64,000 nucleotides of DNA, from assembly GCA_944380355.1 (NCBI GenBank), contig CALWHJ010000010.1, positions 1 through 64,000 of the forward strand, read 5' to 3'. The DNA is from an uncultured Christensenellaceae bacterium (lineage in GTDB: Bacteria; Bacillota; Clostridia; Christensenellales; UBA3700). The translations under genes and the position numbers were made by a program. The notes beneath the pieces are model-generated. The model was not told the origin of the DNA and ran no database searches. It saw only the letters and a program-made list of their open reading frames with translations. Positions 18,780 through 28,410 of this stretch are shown piece by piece. Positions within the stretch are counted from its first letter, which is position 1. Each line of letters starts with the position of its first letter.

Positions 18780-19168
18780 TGCAGGATAAATTCAATAGGT
18801 AATTATAAAAAAATCTCGATAAAAGGCAAATTTTTGTTAGTAAATAGACAATGAAGGCAAAGTAGTGGATTAATTAAGCGGGTTTTTTTGTATAAAAAAA
18901 TACAAACTTCATAAAATACGGGTAGTAAATTTAAAAATTTATATCTGTTTTTTGTAAAGATAATAATCAGACGTTATCAAAGAATTACGGTTTTGTCTAT
19001 ATTTTATAATTATGATTCAATCAAACGGTTGCACGGATTTTACAGCCATTCCTGCTTTTCTGCGATTTGTTCGGTGCGCGTTCGGATATCGGCGCAACTA
19101 AGACTTTTCATAATTTGATAAATAAAAAAACAATACGCATAATATTTATATATTTAACGTCAAATGGC
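18780..19168. other. AT-rich intergenic stretch without recognised features
   Basis: Between the XRE gene and the lipoprotein promoter. It has poly-A/T runs and no convincing ORF, RNA or repeat. Confidence 0.5.
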
Positions 19169-19197
19169 TTGAAAAGTTCTACCCCATTTGATATAAT
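19169..19197 (+). promoter_or_regulatory. Promoter of the GLUG lipoprotein gene
   Basis: TTGAAA, a 17-bp spacer and TATAAT precede the ATG at 19231; AAAGGAG is the ribosome site. Confidence 0.7.
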
Positions 19198-19230
19198 ATA
19201 TCAGTACATTATGATTGCAAAGGAGTTTTT

Positions 19231-22200
19231 ATGAGAAAAAGAATAAGTATTACCGTGCTTGTCGTACTGCTAGCGGTACTTATGATTACTATGACGGCTT
19301 GCAGAGAAAAAGACGAGAATGGTCTTTATAAGTTGGACAAGCCCTCTAATCTGGCAATAAACGGAAGTACTCTCAGCTGGGACAGCGTTTCGGACGCAGT
19401 CGAGTATTATATCGCGATTAACGGCGAGGAAAAGACCAGTACGGCAAACACTACCTACAATCTTGCCGAAATCGTCAGCGGCTACGGTAACTTCAATGTA
19501 ACCGTAAGAGCATACGGCGACGGTAAAAAATACGGCACCAGCGACTGGAGTGACGTATTCGTATACCGCAAGGGCAATGCTCTGGATACTCCTGTAGTTA
19601 CGGTAAACGCTTCCGAAAAGAAGGCTGAATGGCAGGCTGTGGAAAACAGTGCTTCTTACGAAGTAAAGGTTTATGACGGCGAAAATCTTCTTCTCGACAG
19701 CAAGGAAACTACCGATACTTTCTACGTATTTAACAAAACCGGAGACGACGGCAAGGACGTATATGCCGACTATGACAAATATAAAATTACCGTTGTGGCA
19801 AAACCCGACGAAGCAAACGTGCAATACGACGTTTCGGTAGCGGGTACGGCTTTTTATATCAATTCCAAAGTGCTTGATACTCCCGTATTCAGCAGTCTTA
19901 CATCTACGGTACGTTGGAACAAGGTGGAAAATGCAAAATCCTATACACTCAGACTTACTCACGAGGACGGCACTTATCAGGAGTTTTCCACTACGGGTAC
20001 GAGTTATCAACGCAGTAAATTTACTTTTGACAAAGCAGGACAGTATTACTTTACCATTAGAGCAGACGGAGACGGAGAAGTATTTATCAGCAGTCAATTC
20101 AGCGAAAGAAGCGAGGACTATAAGGTAACCAAACTCGAATCCATTGCTCCCGAAGACCTTGAACTTTCATACGATTCCTCAGGTAAAGCTACTCTTAAGT
20201 GGAAAATCGACGCAAACTCGCTTGCAAACAACTTCAATCTCGGACTTAAAGCTAAGCTTGCAGACGGAGAAGAGGAGCTTGACAGCTCGCTTACAAGCAA
20301 GACTATATCCAACAAAGTTACTTTCGTGGTAGGAGACGTATACGACGTTTACAATTACGTATCCGCAGATACCGTTGAGCCTCAGACGGGCGAAACTATG
20401 CTCGTATACGACTTTGACGGAATGCTCAAAGTGCAGAGAAACGGTAACGAATATTTTGTATACGACAAGGACGGCAAGCAGATAGCATACGAAAACTTCA
20501 AGCCTTCCGCAAGCGTCGATATTGTTTATAAATCCGACGCGGAAGAGGGTAAGAATTACGTGCTGATGCCTTGCGAATACAACACCGAAGACGGCAGTCT
20601 TGCCGTACAGAATACCGGGGAAGAACAAAACGTATTGGGCTCGGACGGAAAACAGCTCTACTTCTTCGAGACTGAGTCTGACCTCGATATCGTCAAATAT
20701 ATAGAATACGGTTCGGACGGCAACCCTGCTTATCACGTATTCGAGATTATGCTCGACAGTATTTTTATAAAGTCGGAGACTACGGGCGAAGGAGAGGAGC
20801 AAACGACTACTCATACCCCCGTTATCAGCGACCCCGATTATTACGGAAAACTCTACGACATATCGGTAGCCACAGGCAATTCGGGTATCAAGTTTGAATA
20901 CGGTAACGACGTGTATACAGACGCGCAGTATCTCAGTTATATGATACCTACAAAAGACGAATACGGTGCGTGGAGCATAAACAATATAGGCGAATTTGCT
21001 TTTATTTTCGTCAACAGTTTTGCTAATCCTTCCGACACAGACACCTACGATATTGCCGCAAATATCAACTTCGGCGGATACGAGGTAGTCAATATAAAAG
21101 ATTTTTACGGAAAAATCAACGGCAACGACCATACCGTAACCAATATCGTACTCACTGAAAAGAGATTGACCGCTGAAGGTGTTAAAATCGTAAGAGACAG
21201 TGCAGATACGATGAGCTATTCGCTCTTCGGAGATATTAAAGCAGGAGCTGCAATCAACAGACTGTTCTTCCTCGGAGTACAGGTTCAGGAAATTGATTTC
21301 GAAAACCTTTCTGAGGAAATAAAGACGATAAACGTTGCACCTTTTGCGATAAACAACTACGGAGAAATTTCTCAAATTGCCGTTCAGTCCGATAAGATTG
21401 AAATCGAAAGCGCGAATATCGCAGGCTTCGTACTCAACAACTACAACTATATATCCAATGTGCAAGTTTACGCTGACCTCAAGGGCAGAAACGTGGCAGG
21501 TATTACTCTCAACAACAAATCTGCTTCCGCCGACAGCTTTGCAAGATTGCTTTACTGCGGTTTCTACGGAGATATCGAGTGCAATATAGGACAATATCTT
21601 ACTGACGGCGTTAAGGAAATTTACGGTGCCGGACTTGCTCTCGTCAACGAAACGGTTGCTACCGACGGTACGATAGCACTTATAAACGGTTGCTACGCAA
21701 TAGGCAGTGTTACCGTCAACGGTGAGGCTCTCGACGGCGTTTATGCCGCAGGTCTCGTGGCTGTCAATAAGTCAAATATATCTATGTCCTACACGGGAGA
21801 GTTTACGCTCAACAACGTTTACGAATCCGTTACCGCCAACGGCAACAACGGTTATGCAGGCGGTTTCGTGGCTTACAATACCGGTACAATAAGCGATTCG
21901 TATGCTACCGACAAGGCTTCTGCAAGCACTTATGCGGGCGGCTTCGTAGGCCTCAACGAAGGTACAGTCACAAGCTGTTATGCTACCGGCAACACTACTG
22001 TGGGCGGAACCTACAACGGCGCGTTTGCAGGCTTGAGTACCGGTACTATTGAAAAATGCGTAAGCTATTCTCAGGATAACTGGGCTAAGGACAGCTATAC
22101 TCAGATATTCACTCAGAGCGAGCAGCTCAATTCTATCGTACAGGTACTCTATCCCGACACCGACGCGAAGATGACGGTTGTCAGCGGTCAAGGCTACCGT

Positions 22201-22428
22201 AACCCTCTAATCAACGGTTTGGTTTATACAAAGGATTATACGGTAACGATGCTTCCTGCGACTTCCGACGTGGTTGCTAAGGGTATTGCAATAGGCAGCG
22301 ACGGACAGATTACAGAAATAGAAGGAGACGGAGACAATATCTACGGCAACCTCACTAAGGGAAGCAGAGTAATTGTCGCGCTCGTCAACGGTGCTAACGT
22401 GAGATACGTCTACGGCACTGTAAAATAA
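19231..22428 (+). CDS. Large surface lipoprotein with Fn3-like and GLUG-type repeats
   Basis: A 1065-residue secreted lipoprotein. The signal peptide ends in the lipobox MTAC, so the Cys would be lipidated on the outer face of the membrane. Three Fn3-like modules follow (starts near LDKPSNLAINGSTLSW, LDTPVVTVNASEKKAEW and LDTPVFSSLTSTVRW). A central beta-rich region is unassigned. The C-terminal third is a repeat region with GLUG-like units such as YAGGFVAYNTGTISDSYA, typical of adhesin-like surface proteins. It has its own promoter and terminator. Adhesion or glycan binding is inferred, not shown. Confidence 0.8.
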   Translation: MRKRISITVLVVLLAVLMITMTACREKDENGLYKLDKPSNLAINGSTLSWDSVSDAVEYYIAINGEEKTSTANTTYNLAEIVSGYGNFNVTVRAYGDGKKYGTSDWSDVFVYRKGNALDTPVVTVNASEKKAEWQAVENSASYEVKVYDGENLLLDSKETTDTFYVFNKTGDDGKDVYADYDKYKITVVAKPDEANVQYDVSVAGTAFYINSKVLDTPVFSSLTSTVRWNKVENAKSYTLRLTHEDGTYQEFSTTGTSYQRSKFTFDKAGQYYFTIRADGDGEVFISSQFSERSEDYKVTKLESIAPEDLELSYDSSGKATLKWKIDANSLANNFNLGLKAKLADGEEELDSSLTSKTISNKVTFVVGDVYDVYNYVSADTVEPQTGETMLVYDFDGMLKVQRNGNEYFVYDKDGKQIAYENFKPSASVDIVYKSDAEEGKNYVLMPCEYNTEDGSLAVQNTGEEQNVLGSDGKQLYFFETESDLDIVKYIEYGSDGNPAYHVFEIMLDSIFIKSETTGEGEEQTTTHTPVISDPDYYGKLYDISVATGNSGIKFEYGNDVYTDAQYLSYMIPTKDEYGAWSINNIGEFAFIFVNSFANPSDTDTYDIAANINFGGYEVVNIKDFYGKINGNDHTVTNIVLTEKRLTAEGVKIVRDSADTMSYSLFGDIKAGAAINRLFFLGVQVQEIDFENLSEEIKTINVAPFAINNYGEISQIAVQSDKIEIESANIAGFVLNNYNYISNVQVYADLKGRNVAGITLNNKSASADSFARLLYCGFYGDIECNIGQYLTDGVKEIYGAGLALVNETVATDGTIALINGCYAIGSVTVNGEALDGVYAAGLVAVNKSNISMSYTGEFTLNNVYESVTANGNNGYAGGFVAYNTGTISDSYATDKASASTYAGGFVGLNEGTVTSCYATGNTTVGGTYNGAFAGLSTGTIEKCVSYSQDNWAKDSYTQIFTQSEQLNSIVQVLYPDTDAKMTVVSGQGYRNPLINGLVYTKDYTVTMLPATSDVVAKGIAIGSDGQITEIEGDGDNIYGNLTKGSRVIVALVNGANVRYVYGTVK

Positions 22429-22443
22429 AAACCGACTTAATGA

Positions 22444-22474
22444 CAAAAAAGACCCTTCGCAAGAGGGTCTTTTT
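22444..22474 (+). terminator. Intrinsic terminator
   Basis: AAAAAAGACCCT pairs with AGGGTCTTTTTT after the GLUG lipoprotein gene. Confidence 0.88.
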
Positions 22475-22542
22475 TTATGTTGCGAAATGTAAAAGAGAGT
22501 CTTGAATATAAAAGACGTAAGCTATGCGATAATTATGCCAAT

Positions 22543-22571
22543 TTGACAACTGTTAATAATAATGATATAAT
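22543..22571 (+). promoter_or_regulatory. Consensus SigA promoter of the GH51 gene
   Basis: Perfect TTGACA and TATAAT with a 17-bp spacer, 16 bp before the ATG; GAGGTG is the ribosome site. Confidence 0.85.
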
Positions 22572-22587
22572 TATTATGAGGTGAAAA

Positions 22588-24891
22588 ATGAAAAAGACAG
22601 CAGTATCGGTAATTATTTGCGCATTGATTCTCGTGATTGTTTTTGCAGGTTGCGAGGGTATGAATACAATATCTTTTACAGTCTCTGACGACAACGTGGG
22701 TATAGAGATATCGCAGGATATGTACGGACTTTTTCTTGAAGATATTTCCTATGCCGGCGACGGAGGACTAGTGTCCAATCTCGTTGCCAACGGCAGTTTT
22801 GAATACGAGGCTTTGCCTCTTTCTAACTGGTTTATTACCAACTTATCGGCTACCGTGGGTAGTGAAGAAGGACTCAATGACAAAAACACAAAATACTTAA
22901 AGGTTGTTGCTGACGGCATAGGCAATTTTTCAAATGCCGGCTATTTGGAATATTACGATTATCTCACCGAAGACTACAATATCGACAAAATGAATTCTCC
23001 TGATATGGGATTCAAAAAAGACGCTGTCTATGACCTTTCTTTCTATATCAAAAACATTGATTTTGAGGGAAGCATCGAGGTTGGACTTGTCTCATATACA
23101 AACACTAACGACGATTGCAAAGAGATAGAGATTCCACTCGCTTCGGAGGGGTGGACAAAAATGCAAACCCAGCTCGTTTCAAAAGCGACTGAAGACGGCA
23201 AGCTTTTATTCAAAGTTGACGGCGAAGGGGAATTTCATATCGACTTTGTATCCTTGGTGCCTCAGGACAGTTACGGTTATGGCAGGGACGAATGGAAATA
23301 CGTGACTTTAAGAAGCGATATGGTACAGGCGCTTTACGATTTGTCACCTTCTTTTATACGTTTCCCGGGAGGCTGTCTTGCAGAGGGCGACAATCTCGAC
23401 AATCTTTTCAGCTGGAAGAATACGATAGGTCCTCTCGAAGAGAGAGAGCAGACCTCCAATATCTGGAACGATGACGAAAACGGCAAGGCTTACAACAATA
23501 CTTTCGCGCTCGGATACCACGAGTATTTTCAGCTGTGCGACGATTTGGGAGCAAAACCTTTGCCTATTTTAAACGTGGGTATGATATGCCAGTTTAAAGC
23601 GAACTATAACGAAGTTTCTGAAGAATACAAGAAGGGTAAAATGACTTTTGCCGAATGGCAGGCATACCTCGATACGGTTGCGCTCAGACCTTCGACTGAC
23701 GAGTTTAACGCTTATGTGCAGGATATACTCGACCTTATCGAATATGCCAACGGCGATACGACTACCTACTGGGGTGCAATTCGCGCTCAAAACGGACACC
23801 CCGAGCCTTTTAACCTCGAATATATCGGTTTGGGTAACGAGAACTGGGGAGAACTTTACTGGCGCAACTTCGATGCAATATATCAGGTAATTAAGAGGGA
23901 ACATCCCGAAATAACTGTTATTTCTTCGGCTTCTTACGAATTTGAGGGAGAGAGAATAGACGAATCGTGGGAACTTATCAACGACAGATATCCCGATACG
24001 GTTGTGGATGAACATTACTATACGGGAAACAATACGCTTTTCAGAAACAATGACCGCTACGACAGTTATGACCGCGACGGCGCAAAGGTTTTTGTCGGAG
24101 AATACGCGGCTACCTGTTGGGGCTTCGGTAAGCTGACCACCAAGAGCAATATCTGGGAGGCTGTCGAAGAAGCGAGCTATCTAACCGGAATAGAGCGCAA
24201 CGGCGATATAGTAGTTATGGCGTCTTACGCTCCTACTTTTGCCAAGATAAATTCTCAATGTTGGGACGTAAATATGATCTGGTTCGATTCGCAGAATATA
24301 GTACTTACGCCCAGTTATTACGTACAAATGCTTTATGCCAACAATTACGGTACCAACTACGTAAACGTAGATTTTGACAAGAGCGGGGTATATACTTCCA
24401 CTACGGTTGACGAAGAAGAGCAAGTGCTCTACATAAAGCTTGTCAATTCCAACGGCAAGTCAATGCCTGTAAATCTCGATATCGACGGCTTCGGCAATTT
24501 GAACGCCGCGTCTATGCAGTATATATCGGGTGAGAAGGGAGCGTGCAACGAGTTAGGCTCGACTACCGTTTTGCCATCTCAGGAAGATTGCGCTATCGAC
24601 GGCAATACCGTTTCGACTAACGTAGACGCTTACAGCGTAAATGTTATACGTATTTATTACGGCGAAAATGACGGCAGCGGCGCATACGTGCTTCCCGAAG
24701 TTCTTTCGACAATGGAAAGCAATCTTACAGAATATACGGGATTTTACGTTACGCCTGAGACGCTTATGGCAATATTCATCCCTTTGGGAATAGTGATTAT
24801 CGCAGGAGCGTGCGTTGCGTTGTTCTTTATCGTCAAAAAGGCTTATAAAAACAGAAAACAAAAAATCAGTGCTTCCAACGGCGAGGAATAA
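22588..24891 (+). CDS. GH51 alpha-L-arabinofuranosidase, membrane-anchored
   Basis: A 767-residue enzyme releasing terminal arabinofuranose from arabinoxylan or arabinan. The signal peptide ends in a lipobox (VFAGC). Next comes the start of the catalytic domain (GLFLEDISYAGDGGL), an inserted carbohydrate-binding-like beta domain (about residues 70-220), and the main barrel (FIRFPGGCLAEG). Acid/base Glu418 is in GLGNENWG and nucleophile Glu505 in VFVGEYAA. A C-terminal transmembrane helix (near residues 727-750) with a basic tail would give a second anchor. Monocistronic. Family call is firm; linkage preference is not known. Confidence 0.92.
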   Translation: MKKTAVSVIICALILVIVFAGCEGMNTISFTVSDDNVGIEISQDMYGLFLEDISYAGDGGLVSNLVANGSFEYEALPLSNWFITNLSATVGSEEGLNDKNTKYLKVVADGIGNFSNAGYLEYYDYLTEDYNIDKMNSPDMGFKKDAVYDLSFYIKNIDFEGSIEVGLVSYTNTNDDCKEIEIPLASEGWTKMQTQLVSKATEDGKLLFKVDGEGEFHIDFVSLVPQDSYGYGRDEWKYVTLRSDMVQALYDLSPSFIRFPGGCLAEGDNLDNLFSWKNTIGPLEEREQTSNIWNDDENGKAYNNTFALGYHEYFQLCDDLGAKPLPILNVGMICQFKANYNEVSEEYKKGKMTFAEWQAYLDTVALRPSTDEFNAYVQDILDLIEYANGDTTTYWGAIRAQNGHPEPFNLEYIGLGNENWGELYWRNFDAIYQVIKREHPEITVISSASYEFEGERIDESWELINDRYPDTVVDEHYYTGNNTLFRNNDRYDSYDRDGAKVFVGEYAATCWGFGKLTTKSNIWEAVEEASYLTGIERNGDIVVMASYAPTFAKINSQCWDVNMIWFDSQNIVLTPSYYVQMLYANNYGTNYVNVDFDKSGVYTSTTVDEEEQVLYIKLVNSNGKSMPVNLDIDGFGNLNAASMQYISGEKGACNELGSTTVLPSQEDCAIDGNTVSTNVDAYSVNVIRIYYGENDGSGAYVLPEVLSTMESNLTEYTGFYVTPETLMAIFIPLGIVIIAGACVALFFIVKKAYKNRKQKISASNGEE

Positions 24892-24983
24892 CCCCTGTTG
24901 CAATTATTATCAAAGATAAAAAGAGCGATTATTAACTCTATGAGTTAAGTTATCAAAAAACGTTGAGTATATACGGCAACGGT

Positions 24984-25012
24984 TTGACATATCACGTCAA
25001 ATAATGTAAAAT
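24984..25012 (+). promoter_or_regulatory. Promoter of guaA with overlapping inverted repeat
   Basis: TTGACA, 17-bp spacer, TAAAAT. The -35 lies in an inverted repeat (TTGAC-7-GTCAA, 24984-25000) that could be an operator. No purine riboswitch was found in the leader. Confidence 0.65.
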
Positions 25013-25042
25013 TGATTTGTATAAAAACCAAGGAGAGAGAAT

Positions 25043-26320
25043 ATGAAACAAAATATGATTGCAATACTTGACCTCGGCAGTGAAGAAAATTCTGCTCTTG
25101 CAAGAGAGATTAGAGCAATGGGAGTTTACAGCGAGATTTATCCTCACGATATTTCCGCAGACACTCTCAAGGCTATGTCTAATCTCAAGGGCATTATTCT
25201 TAACGGCGGTCCCAACAATGTGGTAGACGGCGTGAAAATTGACGCGAGTGATGACGTATATGCTTGCGGCTTGCCCGTAGCGGCATTGGAACACGCTACT
25301 TCGAAATGCTCAAAGCTTGACAAAAAAGACCTTAAGAAATTTGTCTTTGACGTATGTAAGTGCGAGGCAAACTGGAATATGCAAAACTTTATAGATGACC
25401 AGGTAGAGCTCTTGAGAAAACAAATCGGGGACAAAAAAGTATTGCTTGCTCTCTCGGGCGGAGTAGACAGCTCGGTGGTTGCCGCTCTCTTGATTAAGGC
25501 AATCGGCAAGCAGCTTGTTTGCGTGCACGTAAATCACGGTCTTTTGAGAAAGGGCGAGCCTGAGCAGGTTGTCAAGGTATTCAGAGAAGAACTCGGCGCA
25601 ACTCTTATTTACAGCGACAGCGTAGACAGATTTTTGGACAAGCTTGCAGGTGTCGAAGACCCTGAAAAGAAGAGAAAAATTATCGGTGCAGAGTTTATCA
25701 GAGTATTCGAAGAAGAGGCTAGAAAACTTGACGGAATCGACTTCTTGGCACAGGGTACCATATATCCCGACATAGTCGAGAGCGGTACCAAGACAAATAA
25801 GATAGTCAAGTCGCATCACAACGTAGGCGGACTTCCCGACGATTTGAAGTTTGAACTCGTAGAGCCTTTGAAGTATTTGTTCAAGGACGAAGTAAGAGCC
25901 TGTGGCAAGGCACTCGGACTTCCCGACGATATGGTTTACCGTCAGCCTTTCCCCGGTCCCGGTTTAGGCGTAAGATGTCTCGGTGCAATCACGAGAGACA
26001 GACTCGAAGCTGTAAGAGAAAGCGACGCTATCTTGAGAGAAGAATTTGCAAAGGCAGGTTTGCAGGGCAAAGTATGGCAATATTTCACGCTTATTCCCGA
26101 TACCAAGTCGGTAGGCGTCAAGGACAATGCGCGCTCCTATGAGTGGCCTGTTGTCATACGTGCCGTAAATACTATCGACGCAATGACCGCTACAATAGAG
26201 CATATCGACTGGGCACTTCTCGACAAGATTACCAAGAGAATAATCACCGAAGTCAAGGGCGTCAACAGAGTATGCTACGACTGTACTCCCAAGCCTACGG
26301 GCACTATCGAGTGGGAATAA
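25043..26320 (+). CDS. guaA: GMP synthase with truncated, non-catalytic glutaminase domain
   Basis: Converts XMP to GMP using ATP and an ammonia source. The synthetase part is complete: PP-loop LSGGVDSS (Ser138 onward), VHVNHGLLRKGE, LAQGTIYPDIVESG, FPGPGLGVRCLG, and the dimerisation domain ending CYDCTPKPTGTIEWE. The N-terminal glutamine amidotransferase part is only ~110 residues. It starts normally (IAILDLGSEEN...IILNGGPNNVVD), but after CGLPVAALEHATSK it jumps to KKFVFDVCKCEANWNMQNFI. Thus the catalytic Cys (GICYGMQ in normal enzymes) and the His/Glu residues are gone. Total 425 aa against ~510-525. The frame is intact. Ammonia dependence is inferred; a separate glutaminase partner elsewhere is possible. 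Confidence 0.93.
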   Translation: MKQNMIAILDLGSEENSALAREIRAMGVYSEIYPHDISADTLKAMSNLKGIILNGGPNNVVDGVKIDASDDVYACGLPVAALEHATSKCSKLDKKDLKKFVFDVCKCEANWNMQNFIDDQVELLRKQIGDKKVLLALSGGVDSSVVAALLIKAIGKQLVCVHVNHGLLRKGEPEQVVKVFREELGATLIYSDSVDRFLDKLAGVEDPEKKRKIIGAEFIRVFEEEARKLDGIDFLAQGTIYPDIVESGTKTNKIVKSHHNVGGLPDDLKFELVEPLKYLFKDEVRACGKALGLPDDMVYRQPFPGPGLGVRCLGAITRDRLEAVRESDAILREEFAKAGLQGKVWQYFTLIPDTKSVGVKDNARSYEWPVVIRAVNTIDAMTATIEHIDWALLDKITKRIITEVKGVNRVCYDCTPKPTGTIEWE

Positions 26321-26343
26321 TTTTTTCGCGCAATCACAATATA

Positions 26344-26372
26344 AAAGCAACCTTTCGGGGTTGCTTTTTTAT
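26344..26372 (+). terminator. Intrinsic terminator of guaA
   Basis: AAAGCAACC pairs with GGTTGCTTT and is followed by a T run. Confidence 0.85.
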
Positions 26373-26422
26373 GTTAAATCCGCACTCTACGGATTGTAGA
26401 GCGGTAGAATAAGGGACGTATA

Positions 26423-26451
26423 TTGACCGATATGCGGGGATATGGTATAAT
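26423..26451 (+). promoter_or_regulatory. Promoter of the XRE-SdpI gene
   Basis: TTGACC, 17-bp spacer, TATAAT; the ATG at 26470 follows with AAAGGAGAG as ribosome site. Confidence 0.75.
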
Positions 26452-26469
26452 CTAGCAAAAGGAGAGATT

Positions 26470-27411
26470 ATGACCAAGGAAGAGATTTTCGCACTAAAAC
26501 TCAAAGAACTCAGACGCTCCAAAAATATGACGCAAAAGCAACTTGCGGATATGCTTTGCGTGAGCGATAAAAACCTCTCTAAGTGGGAATGCGGACGCTC
26601 GACGCCTGACGTATTTTATCTTCAGGAAATATGCAAGATATTCGGAGTAGAGGCAGAATATTTTTTCGAAGAAATTCAACTCGATACTAAAGAAGATAAA
26701 GAATTGCATAAGAAGAAGTTGAGCTTAGTCATTTGGCGATGGGTTGCCGTAATACTTTGTCTTTCGTCGTTTGCGCTTTTTATTTCGGTGGTTGCGAGAA
26801 TTTTTCTTCCGACAACTATACCTGCGCATTACAACGGAAAAGGTGAAATCGACCGTTGGGGAAGCAGCAGAGAGTTTGTAGGAGTAGGCATAACCTTTTG
26901 TCTTTTGGGGTACTCGGCTTTCTTTATTAAAGCGAACATGTATATGAAAGGCGACGACAGTATAAAGTCTGCTCATTTAGCGGGCGGTATTTTACTTTCC
27001 ATTCCTTTGTTTACGACTATATTTATGATAGTGCACTCAATCAAAGTCAACAACGCCGCACTCGGTATGGGGTATACGGCGCAGCAGGGCGATACGTTTG
27101 CCAGCTTGTTTAGTGCTATATTGTGTGAACTCTACGTAGTGTGCGGCGCAATTTGCATGGGCGTTAAACAAAACGGGGTAGTAGGCGTCAGAATACCTCT
27201 CACTTTGGAAAACGAAAATGCGTGGTATATTCTCAACCGATGTTTGGGGTTGATATTAGTCATAGTATCGGAAATTACGCTTGCAGTCGTGGGACTGTGC
27301 AATCTCTTGCCCGTATGGAGCGTAATATTTGTGCCGTTTATACCTCTTGTGCTTGCGATGGTAAGTATACCCGTCATAATAAAAATAAACAGAAAAAAGT
27401 TTGTCTGTTAA
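26470..27411 (+). CDS. XRE regulator fused to DUF1648/SdpI-like membrane domain
   Basis: A 313-residue fusion. Residues 1-70 are a helix-turn-helix domain (RRSKNMTQKQLADMLCVSDK, NLSKWECGRSTPDV). Residues about 90-310 hold several transmembrane helices. The first membrane repeat has PTTIPAHYNGKGEIDRWGS, the DUF1648 signature. The later part, VVGVRIPLTLENENAWYILN, resembles SdpI/YhfL, the immunity protein family against the SdpC toxin. In Bacillus, SdpI binds the SdpR repressor at the membrane; here DNA binding and membrane sensing would be on one chain. It lies 81 bp upstream of an ABC-2 exporter, a likely regulatory target. Confidence 0.8.
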   Translation: MTKEEIFALKLKELRRSKNMTQKQLADMLCVSDKNLSKWECGRSTPDVFYLQEICKIFGVEAEYFFEEIQLDTKEDKELHKKKLSLVIWRWVAVILCLSSFALFISVVARIFLPTTIPAHYNGKGEIDRWGSSREFVGVGITFCLLGYSAFFIKANMYMKGDDSIKSAHLAGGILLSIPLFTTIFMIVHSIKVNNAALGMGYTAQQGDTFASLFSAILCELYVVCGAICMGVKQNGVVGVRIPLTLENENAWYILNRCLGLILVIVSEITLAVVGLCNLLPVWSVIFVPFIPLVLAMVSIPVIIKINRKKFVC

Positions 27412-27434
27412 TGAGTGTAGGCAATGCGTATATA

Positions 27435-27464
27435 TTGACACGTCCCCCTTGTCTACTATATAAT
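27435..27464 (+). promoter_or_regulatory. Promoter of the ABC-2 exporter with possible operator
   Basis: Perfect TTGACA, 18-bp spacer, perfect TATAAT. GACA and TGTC half-sites flank a GC-rich CGTCCCCCT inside the promoter and could be a repressor site. Confidence 0.7.
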
Positions 27465-27492
27465 ATAAGCAGTTCATAAAGGTAAGGGTACT

Positions 27493-28410
27493 ATGAGACA
27501 AGTCATTACAATTGAAAATCTAAAAAAGAATTACGGCGATATAAAGGCGGTCGACGACATCTCGTTCGGGGTGGAAGAAGGCAGCCTTTTTGCATTTCTC
27601 GGTCTTAACGGCGCGGGCAAGAGTACTACAATCAACATAATAGCAACTCTTCTCAAAAAAGATTCTGGCAAAGTAAGCATAATGGATTACGACCTCGATA
27701 CTCAGGCTATGCAGATAAGAAACAGTATAGGCATAGTTTTTCAGGGCTCCATTCTCGACAGTACACTGAGCGTAAAAGACAATCTTAAAATAAGAGCAAG
27801 TTTATACGGTTGTTACGGCGAAGCGTGGAAGAAGAGACTAAAAGAATTGAGCGAGCTATTGAGCCTTGACGATATACTCAATCGTCCTTACGGAAAACTC
27901 TCGGGAGGACAAAGGCGCAGAGTAGATATTGCGCGGGGACTTATCAATAAGCCTCAAATCCTCATATTGGACGAGCCTACTACGGGTCTCGACCCTGTTA
28001 CGCGCAAGACAGTATGGGAAGTAATAGATAAAATAAGAAAAGAAGACAATATGACGGTTTTTCTTACTACGCATTATATGGAAGAGGCAAACAATGCCGA
28101 CGACGTAGTAATAATAGACTCGGGTAAGATTGCCGCGAGGGGGACTCCCGTGCAACTCAAAAACGAGTTTTCACGCGACTATCTCATTGTGTATGCTCAG
28201 CGCAGTGAGGCTTTAGACAAGGCATTTGAAAAACTCGATTACGAATATGACGGCGCATACAGAGTAGTGCTTTCGGGAAGCAGTCAGGCAAAGGAGCTTT
28301 TGTCCAAGCACGGCAAACTCATAGAGGACTTTGAAGTGGTCAAAGGCGATATGGACGACGTATTCCTCAACGTTACCGGTAAAAAACTCATAGGAGGTAA
28401 CGCAGTATGA
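27493..28410 (+). CDS. ABC-2 exporter ATP-binding subunit (DrrA-type)
   Basis: A 305-residue ATPase. Walker A GLNGAGKST is near residue 37, the Q-loop Gln is in GIVFQGSILD, the signature is LSGGQRRRVDIARGL, Walker B is ILILDEPTTGLDP, and the switch His is in TTHYMEEAN. The ~90-residue C-terminal extension with KGDMDDVFLNVTG is typical of DrrA-like drug and antibiotic exporters. It overlaps the permease gene by 4 bp. The upstream XRE-SdpI gene suggests a peptide-stress or bacteriocin-type export role, which is inference. Confidence 0.93.
   Translation: MRQVITIENLKKNYGDIKAVDDISFGVEEGSLFAFLGLNGAGKSTTINIIATLLKKDSGKVSIMDYDLDTQAMQIRNSIGIVFQGSILDSTLSVKDNLKIRASLYGCYGEAWKKRLKELSELLSLDDILNRPYGKLSGGQRRRVDIARGLINKPQILILDEPTTGLDPVTRKTVWEVIDKIRKEDNMTVFLTTHYMEEANNADDVVIIDSGKIAARGTPVQLKNEFSRDYLIVYAQRSEALDKAFEKLDYEYDGAYRVVLSGSSQAKELLSKHGKLIEDFEVVKGDMDDVFLNVTGKKLIGGNAV

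Noticed and set aside
24900..25042. Purine riboswitch upstream of guaA
   Set aside because: The leader after the predicted promoter is only ~25 nt and holds no aptamer-like structure.
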